Shown piece after piece: positions 1-8,989 of a DNA stretch of 64,000 nt. Source of the stretch: Streptomyces luomodiensis. Its GTDB lineage: Bacteria > Actinomycetota > Actinomycetes > Streptomycetales > Streptomycetaceae. Numbering within the stretch: position 1 is the first letter of the stretch; each line of letters starts with the position of its first letter. The notes beneath the pieces were generated by a model. That model ran no database searches. It was not told where the DNA came from and saw only the letters and a program-made list of their open reading frames with translations. The translations under genes and the position numbers were made by a program. The stretch is from positions 9,858,001-9,922,000 of the forward strand of contig NZ_CP117522.1 in assembly GCF_031679605.1 (NCBI RefSeq). Direction: 5' to 3'.

Positions 1-277
1 GCTGCACATCCTGCACCACGCGGCCGAGGAGGAGATCCACGGCGCGTGGATGACCGAGGAACTGGCCCGGCACGGCTACCAGATCAGCCCCGGCACTCTG
101 TATCCGACGCTGCACCGGCTGGAAGCCGACGGGCTGCTCACCTCCGAGCAGCGGGTCGTCGACGGGCGCACCCGGCGGGTGTACCGGGCGACGAGCGCCG
201 GGAAGCAGGCACTGGAGGAAGACCGGCGGGCGCTGCGCGAACTGGCTCGCGAAGTCCTCGGTGACGACGCCCGGTAG
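1..277 (+). CDS. PadR-family transcriptional regulator (5' end cut off)
   Basis: The reading frame is open from base 2 and ends at TAG 275-277; the true start lies before the window. It holds the PadR winged-helix core: the HGYQISPGTLYPTLHRLE stretch (recognition helix and wing start), then a GLL turn, a charged wing and a YR.T..G..AL ending. PadR proteins are dimeric repressors, often of transporters or multidrug genes. The gene converges on the APC permease, only 25 bp apart. An ATATCG/CGATAT inverted repeat in the permease/methyltransferase promoter region (1619-1635) is a plausible target; that link is inferred. Confidence 0.88.
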   Translation, partial: LHILHHAAEEEIHGAWMTEELARHGYQISPGTLYPTLHRLEADGLLTSEQRVVDGRTRRVYRATSAGKQALEEDRRALRELAREVLGDDAR

Positions 278-302
278 GACGGAGGTGCGCATTTGGGGAC
301 AC

Positions 303-1580
303 TCAGGCGGCCGGACGGGCGCCCAGGGCGCGGCGGATGCTGTAGGCGGCGGCGCCGGCGACCAGCACCGCGGCCCCCGACAGCACCGAGGACAGCGGCA
401 GGGCGAAAGCGAGCACCATGCAGCCGGCCACCCCGGCGACGGGGATGATCCGCGGCGGACGGCCTTCCTCAGGCGTGAGGGTCCAGGCGGAGGCATTGGC
501 GATGGCGTAGTACGCCAGCACGCCGAAGGAGGAGAACCCGATCGCGCCGCGCACATCCGCCACCGCCGCCAGCACGGCCACCACCGCGCCGACCACCAGT
601 TCGGCCCGGTGCGGCACCTTGAACCTCGGATGGACCGCCGCCAGCACGTGCGGCAGGTGACGGTCACGGGCCATGGCCAGCGTGGTACGTGAGACCCCGA
701 GGACCAGCGCGAGCAACGAGCCCAGCGCGGCCACCGCCGCCCCCACCCGGACTACTGGTACCAGCCAGTCACCACCCGCCACCCGCACCGCCTCCGACAG
801 CGGAGCGGCGGCGTGCGCCAGGCGGCCGGGACCGAGCACCACAAGCGCCGCGACGGCGACCACCGCGTAGACGACGAGCGTGATACCGAGCGCGATCGGA
901 ATCGCCCGAGGGATCGTGCGCGCCGGATCTTTGACTTCCTCACCCAGGGTGGCGATGCGGGCGTACCCGGCGAACGCGAAGAACAGCAGGCCCCCGGCCT
1001 GCAGCACTCCGCCGAAGGAGGCGTCCGCGCCGATGTCCAGCCGTGCCGCATCCGCGGCCTGAGAGGTCAGGGCGGCGACCACGACGGCGGCGAGGACCGC
1101 CAGCACGACCGCGACGATCGCCCGGGTCAGCCACGCCGACTTCTGCACGCCCGCGTAGTTCACCGCGGTCAGCGCCACCACGGCCGCGACCGCCACCGCG
1201 TGCGCCTGCCCTGGCCACACATACGCCCCGACCGTCAGTGCCATCGCCGCGCACGAGGCGGTCTTGCCGACGACGAAGGACCACCCGGCCAGGTATCCCC
1301 AAAACGCGCCCAGCCGTTCCCGCCCGTACACATACGTGCCGCCCGAGGCGGGATAGCGGGCGGCCAGCCGGGCCGAGGACGTCGCATTGCAGTACGCCAC
1401 CGCCGCCGCGGCGGCCAGCCCCAGCAGCAGCCCGGATCCGGCCGCGCGGGCCGCCGGCGCGAGCGCGGCGAAGATCCCCGCGCCGATCATCGACCCCAGG
1501 CCGATCACCACCGCATCCGGCACCCCCAGCCGCCGCTGCAACTCATCCGGCACCCCGCCCGCCGTCGACGCCTTCCCCAT
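303..1580 (-). CDS. APC-family amino acid permease
   Basis: 425 residues, mostly hydrophobic helices. The N-terminal segment has the APC signature around VVIGLGSMIGAGIFAALAP (helix 1 with the GxG substrate-backbone-binding break), followed by an ARYPASGGTYVY motif between helices 2 and 3. The family imports or exchanges amino acids or amines through the cytoplasmic membrane. The length is a little short for 12 helices but no lesion is seen. The ATG at 1580 follows a purine-rich site (GAGGGAG). It is divergent from the methyltransferase across about 160 bp. The substrate cannot be told. Confidence 0.88.
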   Translation of the reverse strand: MGKASTAGGVPDELQRRLGVPDAVVIGLGSMIGAGIFAALAPAARAAGSGLLLGLAAAAAVAYCNATSSARLAARYPASGGTYVYGRERLGAFWGYLAGWSFVVGKTASCAAMALTVGAYVWPGQAHAVAVAAVVALTAVNYAGVQKSAWLTRAIVAVVLAVLAAVVVAALTSQAADAARLDIGADASFGGVLQAGGLLFFAFAGYARIATLGEEVKDPARTIPRAIPIALGITLVVYAVVAVAALVVLGPGRLAHAAAPLSEAVRVAGGDWLVPVVRVGAAVAALGSLLALVLGVSRTTLAMARDRHLPHVLAAVHPRFKVPHRAELVVGAVVAVLAAVADVRGAIGFSSFGVLAYYAIANASAWTLTPEEGRPPRIIPVAGVAGCMVLAFALPLSSVLSGAAVLVAGAAAYSIRRALGARPAA

Positions 1581-1618
1581 GGCCCCACTCCCTCACTGCC
1601 CTTCGCTAACGGATCCCG

Positions 1619-1635
1619 ATATCGGAAGACGATAT
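1619..1635. promoter_or_regulatory. Putative PadR-type operator (inverted repeat)
   Basis: Perfect inverted repeat ATATCG-GAAGA-CGATAT between the divergent permease and methyltransferase starts. AT-rich half sites of this kind stand out in such GC-rich DNA and resemble PadR operators; binding is inferred. Confidence 0.45.
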
Positions 1636-1739
1636 ATGAGCGAATGCGGGCATCCCCAGCACCGGCCGACTGCCGGGACTTGGCCTACCCTGACCGCAGC
1701 AGGCCACATTTGGTCCGCCGATGGGTGAAGGGACAGCGG

Positions 1740-2405
1740 GTGGCTGGAGGACATGAGGAGCTGGGCGAGGCCCAGCGCCGCCACTGGGAGCAGACCTACA
1801 CCGCCCACCCCGGCATGTATGGTGAGGTCCCTTCCGCGCCCGCCGTCCACGCCACCGGGGTCTTCCGCTCCGCCGGCGCCCAGGACGTCCTCGAACTCGG
1901 CTCCGGACACGGCCGCGACGCCGTGTACTTCGCCCGCGAGGGCTTCACCGTCCAGGCGACCGACTTCTCCGGAACCGGCCTTGAGCAGCTGCGCGCCGCC
2001 GCCCGGCGGCAGGGGGTGGCCGAGCGGGTGACGACCGCGGTGCACGACGTCCGCGAGCCTCTGGCGCTGCCCGACGACAGCGTGGACGCCGTCTTCGCGC
2101 ACATGCTGCTGTGCATGGCGCTGTCCACGAAGGAGACCTATGCCGTCGTCAGCGAGGTCCGGCGCGTGCTGCGGTCCGGCGGGGTCTTCGTCTACACCGT
2201 CCGGCACACCGGCGACTCCCACTACGGCACCGGAACCGCACACGGCGACGACATCTACGAGCACGGCGGCTTCGCCGTCCACTTCTTCCCCCGCGACCTG
2301 ATCGATGCCCTCGCCGACGGCTGGGCCCTGAACGAGGTCCACCCCTTCGAGGAGGGGGGCCTGCCCCGCCGCCTGTGGCGCGTCACCCAGACCCTGCCCC
2401 GATGA
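1740..2405 (+). CDS. Class I SAM-dependent methyltransferase
   Basis: 221 residues from a GTG at 1740, chosen because AGGGAC sits just upstream. The Rossmann SAM site is clear: VLELGSGHGRDAVYFA (motif I), then TDFS (acidic loop), DVREPLALPDDSVDAVFAHM (motifs II/III) and LRSGGVFVYTVR (post-motif III). It resembles small-molecule methyltransferases of the tellurite-resistance/thiol-methyltransferase type. Its stop overlaps the start of the TusA-like gene (ATGA), so the two are translationally coupled. The substrate is unknown. Confidence 0.87.
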   Translation: MAGGHEELGEAQRRHWEQTYTAHPGMYGEVPSAPAVHATGVFRSAGAQDVLELGSGHGRDAVYFAREGFTVQATDFSGTGLEQLRAAARRQGVAERVTTAVHDVREPLALPDDSVDAVFAHMLLCMALSTKETYAVVSEVRRVLRSGGVFVYTVRHTGDSHYGTGTAHGDDIYEHGGFAVHFFPRDLIDALADGWALNEVHPFEEGGLPRRLWRVTQTLPR

Positions 2406-2731
2406 CCGCGGTACTCATACCGGCGGCGGACATCACGGTCGACGGCACCGGCCTGCTCCGCGTCACCCTCCTGCTCCGCCTGCGCAAGCAGATCGACGGC
2501 GCCGCGCCGGGCACCGTCGTGCACGTCATCGCCACCGACCCGGCCGCCCCGCTCGACCTGCCCGCCTGGTGCCACATGACCGGCCACGCCTGCCTGGGGC
2601 CCGTCCCCGGCGCCGACCCGGGTACGCGCTCCCGTTGGCCGTCGACGCCCTGCCCACCCGTGCTGACGCGCCATGGCACCCAGTCAGCCCCTGGCCTCCG
2701 GCACCACCGAGCTCACTCGTCTTCGTCCTGA
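2402..2731 (+). pseudogene. TusA/SirA-like sulfurtransferase, frameshifted
   Basis: The ATG at 2402 overlaps the methyltransferase stop. The first 70 or so residues look like a sulfur-carrier fold, with LPAWCHMTGHACLGP holding the candidate sulfur-accepting Cys. Near 2620 the meaningful reading moves to another frame, where YALPLAVDALPTRADAPWHP follows naturally; the original frame runs on as Arg/Ser-rich noise to 2731. I read this as one indel in a once-functional gene. Coupling to a methyltransferase suggests thiol or sulfur chemistry (inference). A sequencing error could also explain the shift. Confidence 0.6.
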
Positions 2732-2849
2732 TCGGCCGTGGCCGGGTCGCGCGGCGGGCGCAGGCCGACACCGGACAGGACGCCGGCACGGAAGCCGTAG
2801 CGGCCCAGGCAGTTGAGCACGCTGGGGCAACGGCGGTGGCGCCACGCTG

Positions 2850-3125
2850 GCCTACGCGGGCGGGCAGGCCGTGTCGCATCCTGGTGGCTCTGGGATCGAG
2901 CCTGGTCCTGCCGTCGTGGCCCGTCGTCGTGAGGAACCCTCGCGACGTCCCTGCGCTGCAGCCCACGCGGTGATCCCCGTCGGCGGCATGGTCGTCTCCG
3001 GAGCCATGCAGACCACCGCCCTGGTCCTGATCCGCCTGCGGGAGGAGGCCCGCATGGCCCGGCCCGCCATCAAGGCACGCCTCGCCCTCGGCCTGCCCGC
3101 CACCGAGGAGCGTCGGGCCGGGACG
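2850..3125 (+). pseudogene. Remnant of FetB-like (UPF0014) ABC permease
   Basis: An open segment reads HAVIPVGGMVVSGAMQTTAL, then RLREEARMARPAIKARLALG. This matches the cytoplasmic coupling region of the UPF0014/FetB permeases (P.GGM..G.AM..T.L.L.RL..E...R...I.A.LALG). No start, no further helices and no partner ATPase are present, so it is a fragment. It lies between the TusA-like pseudogene and the polyprenyl synthase. On the minus strand around 2736-2830 another short plausible stretch (LGRYGFRAG...GLRPPRDP) remains unidentified. Confidence 0.5.
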
Positions 3126-3163
3126 TCATCCGGTCGAGGACCTATCCGGCCCGGACATGAAGG

Positions 3164-4276
3164 TCAGGGCAGTTCGTCGGCCATCGCGCCTACGAAGGCT
3201 GCGAGTTCGGCCTGGGCGGCCGGATCGGGCACCGCGTCGGGTAGTGCTCGCCGGGCCAGACTGGTGTGTTCCCGAATCCGGTCCTCCAGCCACGTTCGGC
3301 CGCCGCACTCCTCGATCAGGGCAGCGACGTGTTCGAGTTGTTCGACGCTGGGCTCAGTGGTGTCGTCGTAGAAGGCAGCCAGCTGGTCGCGGGCCGGTCC
3401 TCGGGACCGGAGGGCGAAGGCCACGAAGGCCCGCCCCTTACGGCGGCGCAGGTCGGCCCAGGGTTCTTCCAGCGACTCTCGCGAGGTCCCCCAGACTCCT
3501 TCCCAGTCGTCGAAGAACGCCATGGCCATGCCGGCGTGGTAACCGAACCTCTCGGCCGCCGCCACTTCGTCCTCCGAAGCCCCCCGCATCAGCGCGCCGA
3601 CCATGGCCACTCCGACAGTCGGGAAGGCGATGGTGCTCTCCAGCAGGTCGAGCGAGTCCTCCAGGACCATCCGCGAGCTTCCTTCGGAGTCCACGTCATG
3701 GATCTGACCCGAGCAGCACTCCCGGATCGCGTACGCCGCGCGGCGGCTCAGTTCGACCGCGGTCCGGGGCGTCTCGGTGGCCAGCAGCTCGAAGGCCAGG
3801 CAGTGAAGAGCGACTCCGACCTGGATGGCGGAGGGCACCCCGAATACCGTCCACAGCGTGGGGCGCCCCTTGCGGAGCATCTCGTGGTCCGAGATGTCGT
3901 CGTGCACGGTGCCTGCGGCGGACATCAGCGTGCCCGCCACGGCGGCATTGCGGACGCCGTCCCACGCCTTCTTGGTACTGCCCGCGCACAGCAGCGCCAC
4001 CAGTGCGGGTCGCCGCCGGAAGCCGACTGGGGTGGAGGGCCGTCCGTCGGCGTCGATCCAGCCGAAGTGATACTCCGCCATGTGTCTGACGGGCTGGCTG
4101 AGCATGGCCGTCGCCTCGCGCAACGCGGGCTCCATGTAGCAGATCACGTCATCGATGATCTGCTGTGACGTACGTTCAGTCTTCAATGCGGCCTCCGTCT
4201 GCTCCGAACGAGAACGAGTGCGGTTGTCCAGCTCGCTGCCGGTCCTGCGGTCGGACAGTGGCTTGACCTGCGGCAT
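3164..4276 (-). CDS. Polyprenyl synthetase family protein (isoprenyl diphosphate synthase-like)
   Basis: 370 residues from ATG 4276, preceded by AGAAGG at good spacing. The first aspartate motif is VHDDISDHEMLRKGRPTLW (Asp126, Asp127, Asp130, then the RKGRPT loop), where Mg2+ and the allylic diphosphate bind. The second is reduced to FFDDWEGVWG (about 256), so the last Asp of DDxxD is missing. That fits a divergent E-isoprenyl diphosphate synthase or a class I terpene-synthase relative. No methylerythritol, squalene or carotenoid gene adjoins it, so the product is unknown. Confidence 0.82.
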   Translation of the reverse strand: MPQVKPLSDRRTGSELDNRTRSRSEQTEAALKTERTSQQIIDDVICYMEPALREATAMLSQPVRHMAEYHFGWIDADGRPSTPVGFRRRPALVALLCAGSTKKAWDGVRNAAVAGTLMSAAGTVHDDISDHEMLRKGRPTLWTVFGVPSAIQVGVALHCLAFELLATETPRTAVELSRRAAYAIRECCSGQIHDVDSEGSSRMVLEDSLDLLESTIAFPTVGVAMVGALMRGASEDEVAAAERFGYHAGMAMAFFDDWEGVWGTSRESLEEPWADLRRRKGRAFVAFALRSRGPARDQLAAFYDDTTEPSVEQLEHVAALIEECGGRTWLEDRIREHTSLARRALPDAVPDPAAQAELAAFVGAMADELP

Positions 4277-4536
4277 CCGACCTTCTGAGTCCAGGAATGG
4301 GAAAGGCGGTCGACGCCTTGACCGACGGCAGTGTCGCTGCAACGGCACGATCACACTCTGTATCCCCGTGGGGAGACGTTCCACGCGCCCTCTCACCCGG
4401 TAGGACCGGCCGGACGACCGGGTGGATGTGGCGATGCCCGCCGCCCCCCTCGCTTGGCCGGCCCCCTGCAGCGAGTTTCTCGACGCCATTGCGACGGCGC
4501 TGATCTTCTTCCGTCCCGGCTGCCATCACAGCCGCG

Positions 4537-4983
4537 TTGATCGGCTACGTCGGCATTGCGCTGACTGCCGCCATCACGGGTGTGCTCGCGCTCGCCGCGG
4601 CCGTCTGGCGGCTTCCCCGTGACTCCTGGCCCGATGTGGTCGGGGTCGCGATCCTGTCGGCGGCCTCCGTGTTCCTATGGCGGATCTGCGCGTACGAGCC
4701 GCAGGTCAACAACGATGGCCTGCCCGGTTTCTCGGCGAACGACTGGGCCGCGCCCGTTCTGACGTACGTCTTCCTCTGCGTTTGGGCGTGGCGAACCCAC
4801 GTCGACGGGAGTGCCGCTATAGCGTCGCGGCGGACGGCCGTGATCCCGACCGCCGGTCACCCCAGCGGGCCTACGGAGGCGCGAGGCCCTGCGCGGCCCC
4901 CTATTCCCCTCGGCCGGTTCCCGCCGGCGTCATGGGGCACCCCGCGTTGCGTTCGCATGCCGTCCGGGATGGGACGGGCGTAA
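4537..4983 (+). CDS. Small membrane protein upstream of ctaD
   Basis: 148 residues; about three membrane segments (roughly 3-22, 35-50, 70-87), then a Pro/Arg-rich tail that looks poorly conserved. It contains a [18 protein letters not shown] stretch. The only usable start is TTG 4537, since a stop lies in frame at 4501, and no good ribosome site is visible. It ends 32 bp before ctaD on the same strand and is probably co-transcribed, perhaps as an accessory factor of the oxidase (inference from position). The family is not recognised. Confidence 0.6.
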   Translation: MIGYVGIALTAAITGVLALAAAVWRLPRDSWPDVVGVAILSAASVFLWRICAYEPQVNNDGLPGFSANDWAAPVLTYVFLCVWAWRTHVDGSAAIASRRTAVIPTAGHPSGPTEARGPARPPIPLGRFPPASWGTPRCVRMPSGMGRA

Positions 4984-5015
4984 CGCCGCAGGGCGAGGAC
5001 GCGTGGAGGAGAACG

Positions 5016-6689
5016 ATGACGGAACTGTCGGAATACACCACCAGCCTCTGGCGGAAGGCCACCGCTGAATCCTCGCTCGGCCGGGCGCTGCTGCGCTGGG
5101 CCACGACGACCGACCACAAGGTGATCGGCCGCCTCTACATGGTCACTGCGTTCTGCTTCTTCCTCTTCGGCGGTCTGCTGGCCATGGGCATGCGGGCCGA
5201 ACTCGCCCGTCCTGGACAGCAGTTCATGTCCCTGGCGGTCTACAACCAGCTCTTCACGGTGCACGGCACGGTGATGATGCTGCTGTTCGCCACGCCGATG
5301 TTCGCCGGGTTCGCCAACGCGGTGATGCCGCTGCAGATCGGCGCGCCGGACATGGCCTTCCCGCGCCTGAACGCCCTGTCCTACTGGATGTTCCTCTTCG
5401 GCGGCCTGATGGTCGTGTCCGGCTTCCTGGTACCCGGCGGAGCCGCGTCGTTCGGCTGGTTCGCCTACGCCCCGCTGAACAGCGCGTACCGGACGCCCGG
5501 CGCCGGCGGCGACCTGTGGACGATGGGCCTGGTCGTGACCGGCGTGTCGACGACGCTCAGCGCGGTCAACTTCATCGCCACCATCATGGCGCTGCGGGCC
5601 CCCGGCATGACGATGTTCCGGATGCCGATGTTCACCTGGAACGTGCTGTTCACCTCGATCCTCGTGCTGCCCGCCTTCCCCGCGCTCACCGCCACGCTGC
5701 TGGCCCTGGAGGCCGACCGCAAGTTCGGCGCGCACGTGTTCGACGCGGCGAACGGCGGAGCCATCCTGTGGCAGCACCTGTTCTGGTTCTTCGGCCATCC
5801 GGAGGTGTACATCGTCGCGCTGCCGTTCTTCGGAGTGGTCTCGGAGATCATTCCGGTGTTCTCACGCAAACCGCTGTTCGGCTATCTGCCGATGATCGGC
5901 GCGACGATCACGATCACCATGCTGTCCGCGGTCGTATGGGCGCACCACATGTTCGCCACCGGTGCCGTGCTGCTGCCGTTCTTCTCCCTGATGTCGTTCC
6001 TCATCGCGGTGCCGACGGGGATCAAGTTCTTCGCATGGATCGGCACCATGCACCGCGGGTCGCTGTCGTTCGAGACGCCGATGCTGTGGTCGTTCGGGTT
6101 CCTGGTGTCGTTCCTGCTCGGCGGTCTCAGCGGCGTGATCATCGCGTCTCCGCCGCTTGACTTCCACGTCACCGACTCGTACTTCATCGTGGCGCACCTG
6201 CACTACGTGCTCTTCGGCACCATCGTCTTCGCCATGTTCGCCGGTTTCTACTTCTGGTGGCCCAAACTCACCGGGAAGATGCTGAACGAGCGGCTGGGCA
6301 AGCTGCACTTCTGGCTGCTGTTCCCCGGCTTCCAGCTGACCTTCCTGGTGCAGCACTGGCTCGGCACGGAAGGCATGCCCCGCCGCTACGCCGACTACCT
6401 GCCCGCCGACGGCTTCACCCTGCTCAACACGCTGTCGTCAACGGGCGCGTTCCTGCTGGGCGTCTCCACCCTGCCGTTCCTGTACAACGTCTGGCACACC
6501 TCCCGGTACGGCGAACGGGTCACCCTGGACGACCCCTGGGGCTACGGCCGCTCCCTGGAGTGGGCGACCTCTTGCCCACCGCCGCGCCACAACTTCGTCG
6601 CTCTACCCCGGGTGCGCTCCGACTCACCCGCCTCCGACCTGCACCATCCGGAAATCCTGCGGCAGTCCCTGGGGGAGGGTTCGCGTTGA
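5016..6689 (+). CDS. ctaD: Cytochrome c oxidase subunit I (second-copy type)
   Basis: 557 residues with twelve hydrophobic helices. Haem a and CuB/haem a3 ligands are all visible: [11 protein letters not shown] (first haem a His, about 83), [13 protein letters not shown] (His-Tyr cross-link pair and the Glu of the D channel), WAHHMFATG (two CuB His) and [11 protein letters not shown] (haem a3 and haem a His). It is the catalytic, proton-pumping subunit of an aa3-type oxidase. The ATG at 5016 follows GGAGGAG. There is no subunit II or III nearby, which suggests a secondary copy sharing subunits encoded elsewhere. The start of the next gene overlaps its stop. Confidence 0.95.
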   Translation: MTELSEYTTSLWRKATAESSLGRALLRWATTTDHKVIGRLYMVTAFCFFLFGGLLAMGMRAELARPGQQFMSLAVYNQLFTVHGTVMMLLFATPMFAGFANAVMPLQIGAPDMAFPRLNALSYWMFLFGGLMVVSGFLVPGGAASFGWFAYAPLNSAYRTPGAGGDLWTMGLVVTGVSTTLSAVNFIATIMALRAPGMTMFRMPMFTWNVLFTSILVLPAFPALTATLLALEADRKFGAHVFDAANGGAILWQHLFWFFGHPEVYIVALPFFGVVSEIIPVFSRKPLFGYLPMIGATITITMLSAVVWAHHMFATGAVLLPFFSLMSFLIAVPTGIKFFAWIGTMHRGSLSFETPMLWSFGFLVSFLLGGLSGVIIASPPLDFHVTDSYFIVAHLHYVLFGTIVFAMFAGFYFWWPKLTGKMLNERLGKLHFWLLFPGFQLTFLVQHWLGTEGMPRRYADYLPADGFTLLNTLSSTGAFLLGVSTLPFLYNVWHTSRYGERVTLDDPWGYGRSLEWATSCPPPRHNFVALPRVRSDSPASDLHHPEILRQSLGEGSR

Positions 6690-7078
6690 AGGTCGAAGCA
6701 GTGCTCTTCGGCGGCGTCGCCGTGTTCTTCGCCGGTTCCGCCACCCTGTACGGCGTCTGGTCGAGGTGGGATCCCGCAGGTACGGCGGTCCTGATCATCG
6801 CCTTCGGGATGGCCGCCGTGGTGTCGGTCTTCTGTGCGATCCAGTACCGGCGCCAGGGGCGCCGCCCTCAGGACCGCAGGGATGCCGAGGTGGCGGCCGC
6901 GGTCGGCCCGTTGGAGTTCTTCCCGGCCCACAGCCCGTGGCCGATCGTCACGGCGTTCGGCTTCACCCTCGCCGCCACCGGGGTGGTGTACGGGCTGTGG
7001 CTGTTCCTCATCGGGATGGGGATTCTGGCTCGGGGGGTTCTGGGGATGGTGTTCCAGTTCGTGACTCGAGGGAGCTGA
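6686..7078 (+). CDS. ctaF: Actinobacterial cytochrome c oxidase subunit IV-like protein
   Basis: 130 residues from TTG 6686, which overlaps the ctaD stop (TTGA) and has a GGGGGAGGG site before it. Two pairs of membrane helices flank a charged loop ([19 protein letters not shown]), and the second half begins with [20 protein letters not shown]. This is the pattern of the small actinobacterial aa3 oxidase subunit IV. Translational coupling to ctaD supports assembly into the same oxidase. The last 71 bp overlap the convergent qcrB end. The family call rests on topology, the short motif and position. Confidence 0.75.
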   Translation: MKVEAVLFGGVAVFFAGSATLYGVWSRWDPAGTAVLIIAFGMAAVVSVFCAIQYRRQGRRPQDRRDAEVAAAVGPLEFFPAHSPWPIVTAFGFTLAATGVVYGLWLFLIGMGILARGVLGMVFQFVTRGS

Positions 7079-8546
7079 GCGGCTTCCTCGGTGCTCCCGG
7101 CCGGAAGCCGGTCACCGGTTCGTGGCCGCTCTCGTAGCCGCCCTCCACGGTCTGGCGCACCTGACCGGTCTCTTCCCCCTCTTCCAGGCGCTTCTGCTCC
7201 GCCTCCAGCAGGGCGTGGCACAGCCGCCGGGTGAGCAGGAAGGCGACGACCGGTGCCACCACCAGAGCGATGCGTAGGATCCACGTCAGCGTGTTCATCG
7301 AGATCCGGAAGGTGTACGCCACCACGTCGTTGCCGCCGGCCAGCAGCAGGATGCCGTAGCAGGTGACCCCGGCGACGCCGAGCCCGGTGCGCACCGGGCG
7401 TTCCCGCGGCCGGTCGCACAGGTGGTGTTCCCGGTGGTGCTCCCCTGTCAGCCACTGTTCGACGAACGGGTAGGCATAGAGGACGACGAACAGCAGTGCC
7501 GGCAGGACGATCGCGGGCAGCAGGACGTTCCACATGAGCGTGTGGCCGGCGACGCTCGTCTCCCAGGGCGGTACGAGCCGCAGTGCGCCCTCCAGGAAGC
7601 CGACGTACCAGTCGGGCTGCGAGTCGGTCGACACCTGGTCGGGACGGTAGGGGCCGTATGCCCACACCGGGTTGATCTGCGCGAGCCCGCCGAGCAGCGC
7701 CATGACCCCGAACACCATGAGGGACAGACCCGTCGAGGAAGCCGTGAACTGAGGGACCATCGGCTTGCCGAGGGCGTTGCGGTTGGTGGTGCGGGGGCCG
7801 CGCCACTGCGTGTGTTTCAGGTAGAACACCAGGATCAGGTGCACGGTGACCAGGGCGAGCAGCGCCCCGGGCAGCAGCAGGATGTGCAGGCCGTACAGGC
7901 GGGGGATGATGTCCTGGCCGGGGAACTGGGACCCGAACGCGAACATGCTCATGTAGGTTCCCACGACCGGCAGGGACAGCATGATCCCCTGCGCGATGCG
8001 CAATCCGGTGCCGGAGAGCAGGTCGTCGGGGAGCGAGTAGCCTGCGAAACCCTCGGCCAGGGCGAGCAGGAACAGCGTGACGCCGATGATCCAGTTCATC
8101 TCCCGCGGCCTGCGGAACGCACCCGTGAAGAAGATCCGCAACAGGTGCAAACCGATCGCGGCGACGAACACGAGAGCGGCCCAGTGGTGCATCTGCCGCA
8201 TGAGGAGTCCGCCGCGCACGTCGAAGCTGATGTGCAGGGTCGAGTCGAAGGCGGCCGACACGAGCACACCGCGCAGCGGCACATACGGCCCGGCGTAGAC
8301 CACCTCGCGCATCTCCGGCTTGAAGAAGAACGTCAGCCACACCCCGGTCAGCACGAGAACGAGCAGGCTGTAGAGCGCGATCTCCCCGAGGAGGAACGAC
8401 CAGTGCTCGGGAAAGGCTTTACGCAGCAGGCTTCCGCCGCCGTCCAGGAGGGGAAGCCGCCCGTCCGCCGCAACGACGAACCGCTCTCCGGGGCCGCGGG
8501 TCGCGGCCGCCCGCGGCAGGGCCGGTGGCCGACTCTCCGCACTCAC
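7008..8546 (-). CDS. qcrB: Cytochrome bc1 complex cytochrome b subunit (second-copy type)
   Basis: 512 residues from GTG 8546, with AGGGA upstream. Haem-ligand histidines are present in two pairs: MHHWAALVFVAAIGLHLLR and YGLHILLLPGALLALVTVHL. The quinol-oxidation site reads QPDWYVGFLEG, the actinobacterial variant of PEWY. The C-terminal extension with further helices is typical of Gram-positive actinobacterial QcrB. It transfers electrons from menaquinol to cytochrome c. No qcrA or qcrC adjoins it, so it must use subunits from the main locus if functional. It converges on ctaF, overlapping by 71 bp. Confidence 0.94.
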   Translation of the reverse strand: MSAESRPPALPRAAATRGPGERFVVAADGRLPLLDGGGSLLRKAFPEHWSFLLGEIALYSLLVLVLTGVWLTFFFKPEMREVVYAGPYVPLRGVLVSAAFDSTLHISFDVRGGLLMRQMHHWAALVFVAAIGLHLLRIFFTGAFRRPREMNWIIGVTLFLLALAEGFAGYSLPDDLLSGTGLRIAQGIMLSLPVVGTYMSMFAFGSQFPGQDIIPRLYGLHILLLPGALLALVTVHLILVFYLKHTQWRGPRTTNRNALGKPMVPQFTASSTGLSLMVFGVMALLGGLAQINPVWAYGPYRPDQVSTDSQPDWYVGFLEGALRLVPPWETSVAGHTLMWNVLLPAIVLPALLFVVLYAYPFVEQWLTGEHHREHHLCDRPRERPVRTGLGVAGVTCYGILLLAGGNDVVAYTFRISMNTLTWILRIALVVAPVVAFLLTRRLCHALLEAEQKRLEEGEETGQVRQTVEGGYESGHEPVTGFRPGAPRKPLSSLESRTGTPSPEPPEPESPSR

Positions 8547-8989
8547 GGTGCGTCCCTGCCTTCAGTGGCCCCCTCACACCGCTCCCGGTCCACGTAACGC
8601 CTCCTTCTGCCACCTCGCTGACCGTTCCAAGCCATGCATTGCCCTCGGGCCGACGGGCGAGTAACCCCGTCCGCGCGAAACACTCGGCCGACCCGGGCGG
8701 TGCACCCGTTCGGCTGTGCCCCTGGCCGGACCGAGCGCCGCGCCTTGCTTTCCGGGGGAAGAACGCGATGCCTGGGACGATCGGCACGGCGGCGACGGTC
8801 ACCCACCGTGACACGAGCGCGGCAGTGCTGCGCCGGTACCTTCCTTTTCGCTCCGCCGGCCGGTCCTCGAAGCGTCGGACCAGCCGGACGGCTGAGTGCG
8901 TAGCCCGCCTTGGCAAACCGGTAGCTGGAAGCCGATCGCGCGGCGTGCGGTACGAGCACCTGGACAGCCAGACCGCCCTGCCACCCCTG
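8547..8989. other. Non-coding stretch, nothing recognised
   Basis: About 440 bases between qcrB and the nuclease remnant. Short frames exist on both strands, but none shows a family motif, a ribosome site or a convincing start. Confidence 0.5.

Noticed and set aside
813..1739. Long plus-strand open frame running into the methyltransferase
   Set aside because: It is antisense to the APC permease and has Arg/His-rich shadow composition; the methyltransferase domain begins only after 1740.
2736..2830. Possible Tn3 transposase tail on the minus strand
   Set aside because: Only about 30 residues with weak resemblance; no supporting neighbour.
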